A DNA stretch of 45,739 bases from Thermoanaerobaculia bacterium (GTDB lineage Bacteria; Acidobacteriota; Thermoanaerobaculia; Multivoradales; JAHEKO01), in contig CALZKB010000017.1 of the NCBI GenBank assembly GCA_945787575.1, positions 1 to 45,739 on the forward strand, in the 5' to 3' direction. The notes beneath the pieces are model-generated. The model worked only from the letters and a program-made list of their open reading frames with translations. It made no database searches and was not told the origin of the DNA. Below are positions 8,933-17,013 of this stretch, piece after piece. The number at the start of each line of letters is the position of its first letter. Position 1 is the first letter of the stretch. The translations under genes and the position numbers were made by a program.

Positions 8933-9919
8933 CTAGCCTTGAAGCCGAAGGCGCCTGGCGAGCGCTACGCTGACCACCACCAGCAGCCAGAGCTCCAAGA
9001 ACGAAGAGAGGGCGTCGATCAGCGGAGACCGTTCGAGCAGGGAGAACGAGCGGCTGATCTCCAGCCCGATGTGGAGAATCCACCCGACGCCGAGGGCGAG
9101 CGCGGCACGCAAGCACCGCCGGAGGCCGCCGGTGGCCCCGGCGAGGCGGCCGGCGCGAGCAGACTGCCAGATACCGAGGTTGAGGCCCCACAGCATCGGC
9201 GAGACCTGCGCCTCGCCGTTCAGCGACAGCGGCAGGAAGACGGCTGGTGCGAGCCATAGCCAGAGCGCGAAAGGAACCTCTGCCAACTGCCGCGAGGCGC
9301 GCTCGACGGACACGTTCAGCCAGCTTTCGGACCGACCGAACGCGGAATCGAGGGCCACGAGCACCGCTCCACCGAGCAGCAGGCCGGCGAGAACGTCGGC
9401 AAGGAAGTGCAGTCCCAGGTACATGCGGGACAGCGCCATGATCGAGCCACCAGCGAGTAGAGCGATCCACCAGCGGCGACGTTCTCCGGCAAGCGCCAAA
9501 CTGCCGCACAGAGCCGAGAACACCGAGGTATGTCCCGACGGAAGCCCCCACGCGATGCCGGTGCCCGACCGGTAGAAGGCGACGACGTCGCCAGGCAGCG
9601 AGCCGAGGAAGCGGGCCGCTCCCCGGGCCATGAAGGCTTCCTGGGTCGGGCGACCGAGGATCGGGTCGAACACCCGCGAATCGACATCGTGCGGCCGCGG
9701 CAGCGCGAAGAGCTCCTTGCCGCCGATGGTGAGGCCGGTCGTCCACAGCAGCGCCTGACCGACGATCCAGCCTTTGCGCAGATCGTAGCCGAAGGCGACG
9801 ACGATGAAGACGAAGAAGTAGACGTCTCTCGTTCCGAGAGCCGACACCAAGGCCAGTAGGTCGGTCGCGAACGGGCCGCCGAGCTGCTGCAGGAAGAGGA
9901 TCGGCTCGGTCTGGAACAT
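8933..9919 (-). CDS. PAP2-family membrane phosphatase
   Basis: The 328-residue integral membrane protein carries the three phosphatidic-acid-phosphatase type 2 motifs in order: KELFALPRPHD, PSGHT and SRMYLGLHFLADV, with the catalytic histidines in the second and third. Several hydrophobic helices follow the catalytic core, making it longer than a minimal PAP2 protein. Likely substrates are lipid phosphates or undecaprenyl pyrophosphate on the outer face of the inner membrane (family knowledge). The start ATG shares one base with the stop of the upstream HAD gene (TGATG). Last gene of a four-gene overlapping cluster. Confidence 0.88.
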   Translation of the reverse strand: MFQTEPILFLQQLGGPFATDLLALVSALGTRDVYFFVFIVVAFGYDLRKGWIVGQALLWTTGLTIGGKELFALPRPHDVDSRVFDPILGRPTQEAFMARGAARFLGSLPGDVVAFYRSGTGIAWGLPSGHTSVFSALCGSLALAGERRRWWIALLAGGSIMALSRMYLGLHFLADVLAGLLLGGAVLVALDSAFGRSESWLNVSVERASRQLAEVPFALWLWLAPAVFLPLSLNGEAQVSPMLWGLNLGIWQSARAGRLAGATGGLRRCLRAALALGVGWILHIGLEISRSFSLLERSPLIDALSSFLELWLLVVVSVALARRLRLQG

Positions 9920-10611
9920 CAGGCTGCGAGCTCGGCGAGGGTGGCCAGATCGGGGACCTCGAGGTCTGGCACTGCGCTTGCCGGCGGAGTCGCGCCGGGC
10001 CCGGCAAGCCCCTGTCGACGGTTGACCCACACCGTCGAGATACCGAGCGCGCGGGCCGGCGCGATGTCGTGAAAGAGGCTCTGAGCGACGTGCAGAACGC
10101 GCTCGCGAGCGACCTCCAGCCGCTCCAAGGCGGCCTCGAAGTGGGGGCGGGCGGGCTTGTAGGCCCGCACCTGTTCGGCGGTGACGATCGCGTCGAAATC
10201 GACCGTCAACCGCGGCACGGTCAGAGCAAAGAGCGCGTCGTCGATGTTCGACAGAATCGCCAGTCGGAACTGCGCTGCCAACCGGCCGAGCGCTGCGTTG
10301 GTGTCCTCGAAGATGGGCCAATCGGCAATCGAGCGGGCAAGCTCGTATCGCTCGGCGGCCGTCGGCCGAAAGCCGTGGCGCTCGCCGAAGCCGTCGACGA
10401 CCGTGGCGAGAACTTCGCGGTAAGGGCGGTAGTCGCCACTTTGCGCGGCCGGCTCGAGACGTGCATGGAGCTCGAGGATCTGCGCACGGGTAGCGGTAAT
10501 TCCGTGGCGCTCCAAGATAGCCCCGATGGCCGCGGCGATTCCCGACTCCCAATCGATGCGGGTGCCGTAGCAGTCGAAGGTCACAGCCTCGAAGGAGGCT
10601 AAGTCAAGCAT
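9919..10611 (-). CDS. HAD-family hydrolase, type II haloacid-dehalogenase-like
   Basis: The 230-residue product starts with the nucleophile motif FDCYGTRIDWE. LSNIDD follows as motif II, then the motif III lysine in YKPARPHF and a late HVAQSLFHDIAPARALG segment, all typical of 2-haloacid dehalogenase-like HADs. The usual FDCYGTLIDWE has Arg in place of Leu. The ATG at 10611 is chosen because the upstream extension to 10695 is proline/arginine-rich and lies inside phzF. It overlaps the end of phzF by 13 bases. The true substrate may be a phosphate ester rather than a halo-acid. Confidence 0.85.
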   Translation of the reverse strand: MLDLASFEAVTFDCYGTRIDWESGIAAAIGAILERHGITATRAQILELHARLEPAAQSGDYRPYREVLATVVDGFGERHGFRPTAAERYELARSIADWPIFEDTNAALGRLAAQFRLAILSNIDDALFALTVPRLTVDFDAIVTAEQVRAYKPARPHFEAALERLEVARERVLHVAQSLFHDIAPARALGISTVWVNRRQGLAGPGATPPASAVPDLEVPDLATLAELAA

Positions 10612-11345
10612 CGGCAGGCAGAGCGGCGCCCGCGGCCTCCGCGGTCGGAGAGCTGGTGGCCCCACATCCGGTTCTTGCCAAGCCTTCCCGCCCAATAGGG
10701 CGCCAGCTGGCAGTGCGCGGAGCCGGTCACCGGGTCTTCATCGATCCCGAGCGCGGGTGCGAAGCACCGGGAGACGAAGTCGTCCTCGCCGCTGCCGCGA
10801 CCGGCTGCGGTGACGAGGACGGCCCGGTAGTCGAGCTGGGCGAGTGCCCGGAAGTCGGGCACGAGATTGCGGACGGCGTCCGCGTCCGGAAGCTCTGCCA
10901 GCAGATCCCAGCGGCTGTGCCACAGCGATACCGAACCGGCTCCGAGGGCGCTCTCGAGACCGGCGATCGGCTCTCGGGGCTCGCTCGCGACGGCGGGGAA
11001 GTCCAGGGTGATGAGCTCGCCGTCGCGGCCGGCGGTGAGCCGCCCGCTGAGCGTCTGGAAGGGGATCGGTCGGCCGACTTCCTGGCGCCCGATCTGCCAC
11101 AACACGTGGGCGGAAGCGAGGGTGGCGTGGCCGCAGAGCTCGACCTCGGCTGCCGGCGTGAACCACCGGAGCCGCCAGGCGTCTGCTTCAGGCCAGAGGA
11201 AGGCGGTCTCCGACAGGTTCATCTCGGTCGCCAGCGCCTGCATCCAGAGGGAGTCGTCAGTGGCGGCGTCGAGCGGACAGACCGCCGCCGGGTTGCCGCG
11301 GAAAACGCGATCTGCGAAAGCGTCGACCTGGTAGATCCGGGTCAT
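10599..11345 (-). CDS. PhzF-family isomerase/epimerase, shortened C-terminus
   Basis: Phenazine-biosynthesis PhzF-like fold protein (248 residues). It begins with YQVDAFADRVFRGNPAAVCPL, has the catalytic glutamate in MNLSETAF, then FTPAAEVELCGHAT and DPVTGSAHCQLAPYWAGRLGK. Family members of this type normally continue after the RGG motif with two more strands. Here the frame ends after HQLSDRGG in arginine-rich sequence, so roughly the last 25 residues are missing and the next gene starts inside it. None of the three frames shows the missing strands. The start ATG overlaps the upstream stop (ATGA). It may be a housekeeping YddE-like protein of unknown substrate or a functionally impaired copy. 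Confidence 0.85.
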   Translation of the reverse strand: MTRIYQVDAFADRVFRGNPAAVCPLDAATDDSLWMQALATEMNLSETAFLWPEADAWRLRWFTPAAEVELCGHATLASAHVLWQIGRQEVGRPIPFQTLSGRLTAGRDGELITLDFPAVASEPREPIAGLESALGAGSVSLWHSRWDLLAELPDADAVRNLVPDFRALAQLDYRAVLVTAAGRGSGEDDFVSRCFAPALGIDEDPVTGSAHCQLAPYWAGRLGKNRMWGHQLSDRGGRGRRSACRCLT

Positions 11346-11800
11346 TGGCCCGACGGTTCGACACGCCCTCCAACGACGGCGCCGGCGACGCCGACCAGAG
11401 GGATGATCCAGTTGTACCAGGCCGGATTCTTCGCCACCTGGCCGGCCTCCATGAACGTGAGATCGGCCACCGATTTGTCGATGGCGGCGGCCGCTTTGCG
11501 TCGCTCGTACGCGGTCTCGGCGGTCAGGGCACCGTAGAGGCCGAGGCTCAGCATCAGCGCTACCAGTATGTAGACGGCCCGGGTCTCTCGACCGACCCTG
11601 CGTGCCACCTTGCCGCCGACGTAGGCGGCCAGGAATCCGAAGGCGAAGTTGGAGATCATCCAGAGGGTCGACGGATACGGCCCGTCGCCGGCGAAGGAGC
11701 GTTCGGCGCCGAGCACGCTCCAGGTCAAGTAGAGGCTGCCGATGACCACGACGACCATCGCCAGATACCCCAAGATCGCTCCCACGACGCTTCGTAGCAT
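11342..11800 (-). CDS. Small membrane protein of unknown function
   Basis: The 152-residue product has four likely membrane helices: VVGAILGYLAMVVVVIGSLY at the N-terminus, WMISNFAFGFLAAYVGG, VYILVALMLSLGLYGAL and a C-terminal WIIPLVGVAGAVVGG. An ideal GGAGGAG precedes the ATG at 11800 and the stop overlaps the phzF start (ATGA). It heads the cluster with phzF, HAD and PAP2 genes. I do not recognise a named family; similar four-helix proteins are common in environmental bacteria. Confidence 0.7.
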   Translation of the reverse strand: MLRSVVGAILGYLAMVVVVIGSLYLTWSVLGAERSFAGDGPYPSTLWMISNFAFGFLAAYVGGKVARRVGRETRAVYILVALMLSLGLYGALTAETAYERRKAAAAIDKSVADLTFMEAGQVAKNPAWYNWIIPLVGVAGAVVGGRVEPSGQ

Positions 11801-11831
11801 GACTCTCTCCTCCAGAATCGTAAACCCGAGT

Positions 11832-12068
11832 TTAGACCAAGGTCCGCGGGAGGACGGCCGCGATCACCACGTCCGTATCCGTTCGCCGATAGAGCACCTC
11901 GTGATCCGCCGTCCGGAACCGGCAGAGTCCACCTTTCGCGAGCCGATGCTCCCGCCGGTCAGGGCCCAGGCCGCTGAGCGCCGCGACCAGCTCGCGACGC
12001 CGATCGATCGGTCCGACGCCGCGCAGCTCGGCGAGCGCTGAAGGCTGAATGAGAACGCGGACGATCAG
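11832..12068 (-). CDS. RelE/ParE-type toxin (CTG start)
   Basis: The 78-residue product of the frame following the RHH antitoxin reads (M/L)IVRVLIQPSALAELR... through KGGLCRFRTADHEVLYRRTDTDVVIAAVLPR. This fits the RelE/ParE pattern: N-terminal strand, two helices, and a C-terminal sheet with the R-x-R-x-x-D/H-x-x-V-L-Y signature. No ATG, GTG or TTG is available. The frame begins with CTG at 12068-12066, which overlaps the antitoxin stop as CTGA, with GGGGAG just upstream. It probably inhibits translation (RelE) or gyrase (ParE); the sequence does not separate these. It is the partner of the gene at 12065-12286. Confidence 0.72.
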   Translation of the reverse strand: MIVRVLIQPSALAELRGVGPIDRRRELVAALSGLGPDRREHRLAKGGLCRFRTADHEVLYRRTDTDVVIAAVLPRTLV

Positions 12069-12286
12069 ATCTCCCCGCGCCGCCGGAGGTTGTGAAGTAC
12101 CAGCTCGAACGAGTATCGGCGCTCGTCTGCCCGCTCGGCCAGGGTTTCGAGATCGTCGAGGTCGGTGCCGAGAGACGACCGGACTGCATCGTTGACCAGG
12201 TCCGAGACGCTGCGGTCGGTTTCGGCGGCGCGAAGCTTCAGCGCCTGATGGAGGCGAGGATCGAGATAGACCGTAACTCGTTTCAT
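12065..12286 (-). CDS. Ribbon-helix-helix antitoxin (ParD/CopG-like)
   Basis: A 73-residue protein whose N-terminus MKRVTVYLDPRLHQALKLRA is a ribbon-helix-helix DNA-binding domain, with a strand and two helices up to about residue 45 (SVSDLVNDAVRSSL). The C-terminal tail (ERRYSFELVLHNLRRRGE) would bind the toxin. The overlapping toxin gene and a perfect 14-bp palindrome at the start codon make the toxin-antitoxin assignment strong. Autoregulation through that palindrome is expected for the family. Confidence 0.85.
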   Translation of the reverse strand: MKRVTVYLDPRLHQALKLRAAETDRSVSDLVNDAVRSSLGTDLDDLETLAERADERRYSFELVLHNLRRRGEI

Positions 12287-12288
12287 TA

Positions 12289-12302
12289 AACGTTATAACG
12301 TT
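12289..12302. promoter_or_regulatory. Palindromic operator of the toxin-antitoxin pair
   Basis: AACGTTATAACGTT is a perfect 14-bp palindrome that ends 3 bases before the antitoxin ATG. A further TTTTAACG half-site lies at 12310-12317. The AT-rich stretch stands out from its GC-rich surroundings. RHH antitoxins bind palindromes of this kind to repress their own operon. A -10-like GATAAC/TATAAC lies within or beside it on the minus strand. Confidence 0.6.
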
Positions 12303-12390
12303 ATCATGTTTTAACGTCTTGCTCCGGCACAGACGACCCCCAGGATGGCCGCTCGCGCTCCACGGAAAGCAGCGGCATCCGGCCGCCCGC

Positions 12391-12396
12391 TAGAAT
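12391..12396 (+). promoter_or_regulatory. Possible -10 box upstream of the DUF2207-like gene
   Basis: TAGAAT occurs 43 bases before the ATG at 12439, in the gap between the divergent toxin-antitoxin operon and this gene. No convincing -35 box lies 16-18 bases upstream, so this is a weak call. The same hexamer is found just before the GNAT gene (38045-38050). Confidence 0.25.
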
Positions 12397-12438
12397 AGAC
12401 GGCACGATCCACCCGCTTCACACCTCGAGGGGGAGCAG

Positions 12439-12879
12439 ATGGCGAGATTGTCTAGAGTCCCGGCGGCAATCATGGTCTGCGCCGCCATGCTGTGCTCGGC
12501 CTGGCCGCTCGCCGCGCGTGAGCTCCACTGGCGTCAGCTGAAGGTCACCGCTCGCCTCGATGCCGAGGGGCGGCTTCACGTTCGCGAAGAGCACACGATG
12601 GTCTTCGACGAATCGTGGAATGGCGGCGAGCGTCGCTTCCTGATGTTCAGCGGACAAGAGCTCGTCCTGCACTCCATCGAGAGGAAAGACGAAGCCGGCA
12701 GCTTCCGGCAGCTGACGAGGGGGCAGCTCGACCGAATCGACCACTGGGACTGGCACGACTCGTCGACCGTGCGCTGGCGCAGCCGGGCGGAAGGTTCGCC
12801 ATGGTTCGATTCGGAGGAACTGGTCTACGCCCTGGACTACACGTTGAGCAACATCTTGTACCCGGAGAACGAGTTCTAG
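12439..12879 (+). CDS. DUF2207-like membrane protein, N-terminal part (ends at an in-frame amber codon)
   Basis: The 146-residue fragment has a signal peptide (cleavage near LAARE) and an extracytoplasmic beta domain of the DUF2207 type (LKVTARLDAEGRLHVREEHTMVF). GGGGGAG precedes the ATG. It stops with TAG at 12877-12879, in the middle of a beta domain after YPENEF. Reading continues in the same frame into the next ORF with no other interruption. Replacing TAG with a tyrosine-like codon would give a normal DUF2207-like protein of about 565 residues. As it stands it is a truncated gene, a sequencing error or a readthrough case. Confidence 0.7.
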   Translation: MARLSRVPAAIMVCAAMLCSAWPLAARELHWRQLKVTARLDAEGRLHVREEHTMVFDESWNGGERRFLMFSGQELVLHSIERKDEAGSFRQLTRGQLDRIDHWDWHDSSTVRWRSRAEGSPWFDSEELVYALDYTLSNILYPENEF

Positions 12880-14136
12880 GTGCTCGACCACGACTTCGCC
12901 TTCAGCGATCGCGAGGGAGTGATCGAGCGTTTTGTTCTCGACCTCGAGCTCGCTCCCGAATGGACCGCGAGAGAGCGCCGGATCCACCGTGAGCTCACCG
13001 ATCTGCTCCCGGGGGTCGGTGCGAATTCGTTTCTCGAGCTGCGCCACGAACAATCGCGCAAGCTCGCGGGGGTTCTCTACCCCATCGACCGGTGGTGGCG
13101 CCATGGGGCGCTGGCCGTGGTCATCGTCGGCATCGTGGTGATGCTGAGGTCGTTCTTGCGTCGCGAAAGCGACCTCGGGAGCCTCGAGCCGGCCGCCGCG
13201 CCCGCCGATTTCGACCCGGACTGGCTCGACGAGCACGTCTTCGCCTGGCCCCCGGAGGTGGCGGGGGCGCTGTGGGACGAGTCGGTGGGTGCGCCCGAAG
13301 TGGCGGCGCTGATCGCCCGTTGGGTCGCCGAGGGCAAGGTCGAGAGCGAGGTCGTGGAGACCTCGGGCCTCTTCGGGCGCGACGTGCTGCGGTTGACCCG
13401 GCTGATCGAGCGAGGGGCCCGCCACCTCGAGACGACGCTCAGCTGGGGGATCTTCACTTTCGCGTCGTGGCTCGTCATCTTCCCCGTGGGCTTCGCTCTT
13501 GCCCGGCGCTGGCGAGACCGCGTCGACGGGCTGCGCCCCCGCGTCCTCTTCATGGTCGTGCCCGCGCTCGCGCTCGCCTTCGCCTACTGGTGGCTGCCGG
13601 GACTTCTCGGGGCCTTCGTCTCGTTCGAGCCACGCATCCGCGGGACTGCTGCTCTCGGTCTCTTCACCCTCGGCACGTGCTCGTTCTTTCTCAATCAGGC
13701 GAGCACCCGCGCGCCGCTGAGCAGGGTGCGTCAGCGTCAGCGATTGGCGGTTGCCCGGCGACGGGTTCGGGCGGAGCTGTCGCGTCCAGATCCGCGGTTG
13801 AAGGACGCGCACGTACCGCATCTGATCGCGCTCGAGCTCCAACGCGACGTCGATCGCTGGTCGCGCGCCTTCGGCGGCCAGCGTTCTGGTTCGTCGACAC
13901 CGAATACGACGACGTGGAGCGGCTCCGGTAGCGCTACAGGGGGTGCGGGCGGTGGCGGCTTTGCTGGAGGTGGGGGCGCTTTCGGGGGCGCCGGCGCGAC
14001 GGGTGCCTGGGCCGCGGCAGCCGCCTCCATCGCAGGCGGGGTAACGGCGGCTGGCTCGCGTGGCGGCTCGAGCGGCGGCGCGTCGAGTGGCGGCGGCGGG
14101 GGTTCGAGCGGCGGCGGGGGAGGCGGCGGCTGGTAG
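12880..14136 (+). CDS. DUF2207-like membrane protein, C-terminal part with glycine-rich tail
   Basis: The open frame continues directly after the TAG (418 residues from a nominal GTG at 12880). It completes the extracytoplasmic domain (DREGVIERFVLDLELAPEW) and then has a membrane helix (ALAVVIVGIVVML). A cytoplasmic winged-helix-like region follows (WDESVGAPEVAALIARWVAEGKVE), then more membrane helices around residues 185-270. The low-complexity tail is Gly/Ser-rich and ends in GGGGGGGW, which is typical of DUF2207 membrane proteins. A GGAG lies 12 bases before the GTG, so restart is conceivable, but the break falls inside one domain. Confidence 0.7.
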   Translation: MLDHDFAFSDREGVIERFVLDLELAPEWTARERRIHRELTDLLPGVGANSFLELRHEQSRKLAGVLYPIDRWWRHGALAVVIVGIVVMLRSFLRRESDLGSLEPAAAPADFDPDWLDEHVFAWPPEVAGALWDESVGAPEVAALIARWVAEGKVESEVVETSGLFGRDVLRLTRLIERGARHLETTLSWGIFTFASWLVIFPVGFALARRWRDRVDGLRPRVLFMVVPALALAFAYWWLPGLLGAFVSFEPRIRGTAALGLFTLGTCSFFLNQASTRAPLSRVRQRQRLAVARRRVRAELSRPDPRLKDAHVPHLIALELQRDVDRWSRAFGGQRSGSSTPNTTTWSGSGSATGGAGGGGFAGGGGAFGGAGATGAWAAAAASIAGGVTAAGSRGGSSGGASSGGGGGSSGGGGGGGW

Positions 14137-14254
14137 CCCGTTTCTTCACCACGGCCCGAGAGGCGGATAGACTGCGTTGGCACTCTGAGCGAAGGGAGAG
14201 CGCGACCGCGCCTCCGGCGGTAGTGGGCCGCCGGCCGCGGGACGGCGTTCGACG

Positions 14255-16180
14255 ATGATGGGACCCGACAGCGCACCAAGAGAAGCGAGCTCGAGCTGGC
14301 GTCGGTTCTGTCGGCGTCTCGGGATCGTGTTCTATCCCGGCGAAGGCCGCGGCGCGCTGCTGCTCTTCGTGAGCTTCTTCCTTTGCATGACGTTCCAGTA
14401 CGCCGCGAAGACGGTGCGCCAGGCGACTTTCGTCGACAGTGTCGGGGCCACGCAACTGCCCTGGGTCTATCTGCTCGTCGCGCTCGCTTCCTATCCCGCT
14501 GCCTGGCTCTACACCCGCCTGTCGGAAACGATGAGTCGACGGCGACTGGTGCTCATGACCTTCGGTGTCGTAGCGGTCAGCCTGGTCGTCTTCTGGTGGC
14601 TCTTTCAGTACCCCGCGGTCTGGATCCCGGTCGCGTTCTACGTCTGGATCTCGGTCGCGATCGCCCTGACCATGAGCCAACTCTGGCTCTTGTCGAGCGA
14701 GGTGTTCGACGCCAGGCAGGCCAAGCGGTTGTTCGGCTTTCTGGGCGGCGGTGCGCTCCTGGGCGGCATCGCGGGCGGCCTCATGGCGCGCCTGACCGCG
14801 CAGCTCACCACCACCCGCGACTCTCTGCTGGCCGCGGCGGTCGTGCTCGTCGGCGTCACGGCGTTGATCCCGCTGCTCGAGCTCGCAGGCGATCGTGAGC
14901 CTCGACGGCCAGCCGCGCCGCCCGAGGGTCGACTGTCGCTCCTGAAGCGCTCGGGTCATCTGCAGCTGGTCGCTGCGGTGATGCTGCTCACGATCATCGT
15001 CTCTCAGATCGTCGATCTCCAGTTCAACTGGGCGGTCGAGAGGTCGACCTCCGGGCTCGAAAATCGAACCGAGTTCTTCGGCAACTTCTTCAGTCTGATG
15101 GGGGTCGCCGCGCTCCTCTTTCAGCTGTTCTTCACTACCCGAATCCACAGGTTGCTGGGAGTCGGCTTCGCACTCCGGGTGCTGCCGACCTCGCTGACCG
15201 CCGGCACCCTCGCACTCCTCATCACCGGCACCCTCTTTCCAGCCGGCTTGGTCGTCGCGGCGCTCGTGCTCAAGATCGCCGAGAGCGGCATTCGCTACTC
15301 GCTCGACGACTCGACCCGCGAGCTTCTCTTCCTGCCGCTGCCCCGTCGCGACCGGCTGAACGCCAAGACGCTCGTCGACGTGGTGGTCAAGCGGGGAGCC
15401 AAGGGCGTCGCCGCCCTGTTGCTCCTGCCGGTGACTCTCGGCTGGCTGACGCCGCTGCAAGCGGGTTGGCTTTCGCTCGCCATCATCGCTATCTGGTTCG
15501 TCGTCACCTCGAAGCTGATTCGCGCCTACATCCGCTCGTTCCGTGACGGCCTCGAAAAGAGCGCGGTCGACCGCGAAGTACCGATCAACCTCGCCGACAT
15601 CACGACCCTCGAGATCCTCGTCCAGTCGCTCGGCAGCCCCGACGCCCGGCAGGTACTTCACAGCCTCGATCTCCTGTCTACCCACGGCCGGGGCCACCTG
15701 GTGCCGCCGCTACTCCTGTACCACGACGATGCCGAGGTAAGGCAACGGACGCTGCAGGTGCTTGCAGCCGCCGGCCGTGAGGACGCCGCCCCGTTGGTCG
15801 AGAAAAGACTCTCCGACCGGAGCCCGGACGTGCGGGCAGAGGCGACTCGAGTGCTCGCCGATCTGCGCCACGAGGATGCTTGTCACATGATGCTGCCGCG
15901 GCTGCGGTCCGGAGACGCCGGCGTCCGCGCGGCGGCCATCGCGTGCCTCAGCAACCACGGCGATGCGGAGATGAGGGCCGCGGCAAAGACCACCCTCGAG
16001 GACATGATTTTCGATGCCGATCCGGAAGTGCGGATCGAAGCGGCTCAAGCGGTCGGGGCGATCGCCGAGACCTGCCGACCCTCATCTCGCTGCTCGTCAA
16101 TCGACGGCTCAAGCACGATGCCCGCGAAGCGCTCGCCGCCTACGGCGAGAAGGCAATCCCCGCTCTTCTGCTCTTCATGA
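14255..16180 (+). CDS. Npt1/Npt2-like (ATP/ADP-translocase-type) transporter with HEAT repeats, frameshifted near 16070
   Basis: Residues 30-430 form about 12 membrane helices with the Npt/MFS-type pattern (KTVRQATFVDSVGATQLPWVY, then YTRLSETMSRRRLVLMTFG). From about residue 460 helical HEAT-like repeats follow, each with an alanine/leucine-rich helix pair (DAEVRQRTLQVLAAAGREDA, SPDVRAEATRVLADLRHEDA). After VGAIAET the frame leaves the repeat pattern and becomes Ser/Arg-rich. The repeats continue in the +1-related frame to 16980. One extra base in the ACC at 16070-16072 would join them. The intact family protein would be about 900 residues. Related proteins often end in a cyclic-nucleotide-binding domain, which here is the next gene. 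The transported substrate is unknown. Confidence 0.7.
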   Translation: MMGPDSAPREASSSWRRFCRRLGIVFYPGEGRGALLLFVSFFLCMTFQYAAKTVRQATFVDSVGATQLPWVYLLVALASYPAAWLYTRLSETMSRRRLVLMTFGVVAVSLVVFWWLFQYPAVWIPVAFYVWISVAIALTMSQLWLLSSEVFDARQAKRLFGFLGGGALLGGIAGGLMARLTAQLTTTRDSLLAAAVVLVGVTALIPLLELAGDREPRRPAAPPEGRLSLLKRSGHLQLVAAVMLLTIIVSQIVDLQFNWAVERSTSGLENRTEFFGNFFSLMGVAALLFQLFFTTRIHRLLGVGFALRVLPTSLTAGTLALLITGTLFPAGLVVAALVLKIAESGIRYSLDDSTRELLFLPLPRRDRLNAKTLVDVVVKRGAKGVAALLLLPVTLGWLTPLQAGWLSLAIIAIWFVVTSKLIRAYIRSFRDGLEKSAVDREVPINLADITTLEILVQSLGSPDARQVLHSLDLLSTHGRGHLVPPLLLYHDDAEVRQRTLQVLAAAGREDAAPLVEKRLSDRSPDVRAEATRVLADLRHEDACHMMLPRLRSGDAGVRAAAIACLSNHGDAEMRAAAKTTLEDMIFDADPEVRIEAAQAVGAIAETCRPSSRCSSIDGSSTMPAKRSPPTARRQSPLFCSS

Positions 16181-16980
16181 ACGAGCCGGAGGAGCCGATC
16201 TGGGTCCGGCGTGCCATCCCCAAGACGATCGCGCGAACCTCCAGCCGCGCGGCTCGGAAAGCCTTGACCGACAGCCTGGGCGGCCAGACCGACACCTTCC
16301 TGCGGCGCAAGCTCATCGAAGCCCTGAGCGCGATCGACGGTCCGCCCGTCGGCCCCGCGGCCGAGACCAAGATCCGGGGCGAGATCCACGTCGAAGCGAA
16401 GCGCTATCTCGTGACTCTGGGCGACCTCTATTCCCTCGACCCGGCTGCAGCCCGAGCGGTCGACGCGTTCGAGCGGTGCGAGTCCTGCCGTCTCCTCGAG
16501 CGCTTGCTGGCCGAGCGCGCCGAGGATCACCGCTACAACCTGTTCGGCCTTCTGGCGCTGCTCTACGACCAGCGGTCGATCTGGGACGCTTTTCGCGGTC
16601 TCGCCGACTCCTCCAGGAGACCCGGCGCGCTCGAGTTTCTCGACTACACGCTATTCGGCGACGAGCACCGCGACACCCTCAGCGCCATCAGCGACGCGCC
16701 CCTCGGCGACAAGCTGTCGCTCGCCGAGCGCACCTTCGGCCTCGCCCGTGGATCGCGCTCCGCGACTCTGGTCAAACATCTCTCGCCGCGCGACGACTAC
16801 GAGGTCGACGGACCGTTCCTGGCGGTCGGCGCCATCCACGCGGTCGAGTCCGAGGCAATCCGCGACCTCTATCCGGTGGTCGAGGCGCTCGAGGCGACGG
16901 CCACGGATTCCTTCGTGCTCGAGACTGTGGCTTGGGCGACTGAGAGGATCGCGGCGGGCCTCAGGGAACCTTCGACATGA
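16074..16980 (+). pseudogene. Out-of-frame continuation of the HEAT-repeat region
   Basis: From about 16074 the frame ending at TGA 16978-16980 reads LPTLISLLVNRRLKHDAREALAAYG and so on for about 300 residues. The content is clear helical-repeat sequence (RRLKHDAREALAAYGEKAIP, RKLIEALSAIDGP) that continues the upstream gene. No plausible start with a ribosome-binding site exists at its beginning, so it is not an independent gene. It is the 3' half of the 14255 gene, separated by a single-base frameshift. Confidence 0.65.
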
Positions 16981-17013
16981 GACAACTGTTGCAGTGCGAT
17001 GGAGGGATGCACC

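Noticed and set aside
7968-10007. Very long minus-strand frame (about 680 codons upstream of ispH, reading into 10007)
   Set aside because: It is antisense to the beta-barrel gene and out of frame with PAP2; the translation is Arg/Pro-rich low-complexity without family features. High GC gives long spurious frames here.
13934-15697. Large minus-strand frame of 587 codons opposite the transporter gene
   Set aside because: Antisense shadow of a membrane protein gene; composition is Asp/Arg/Gln-rich and shows no domain.
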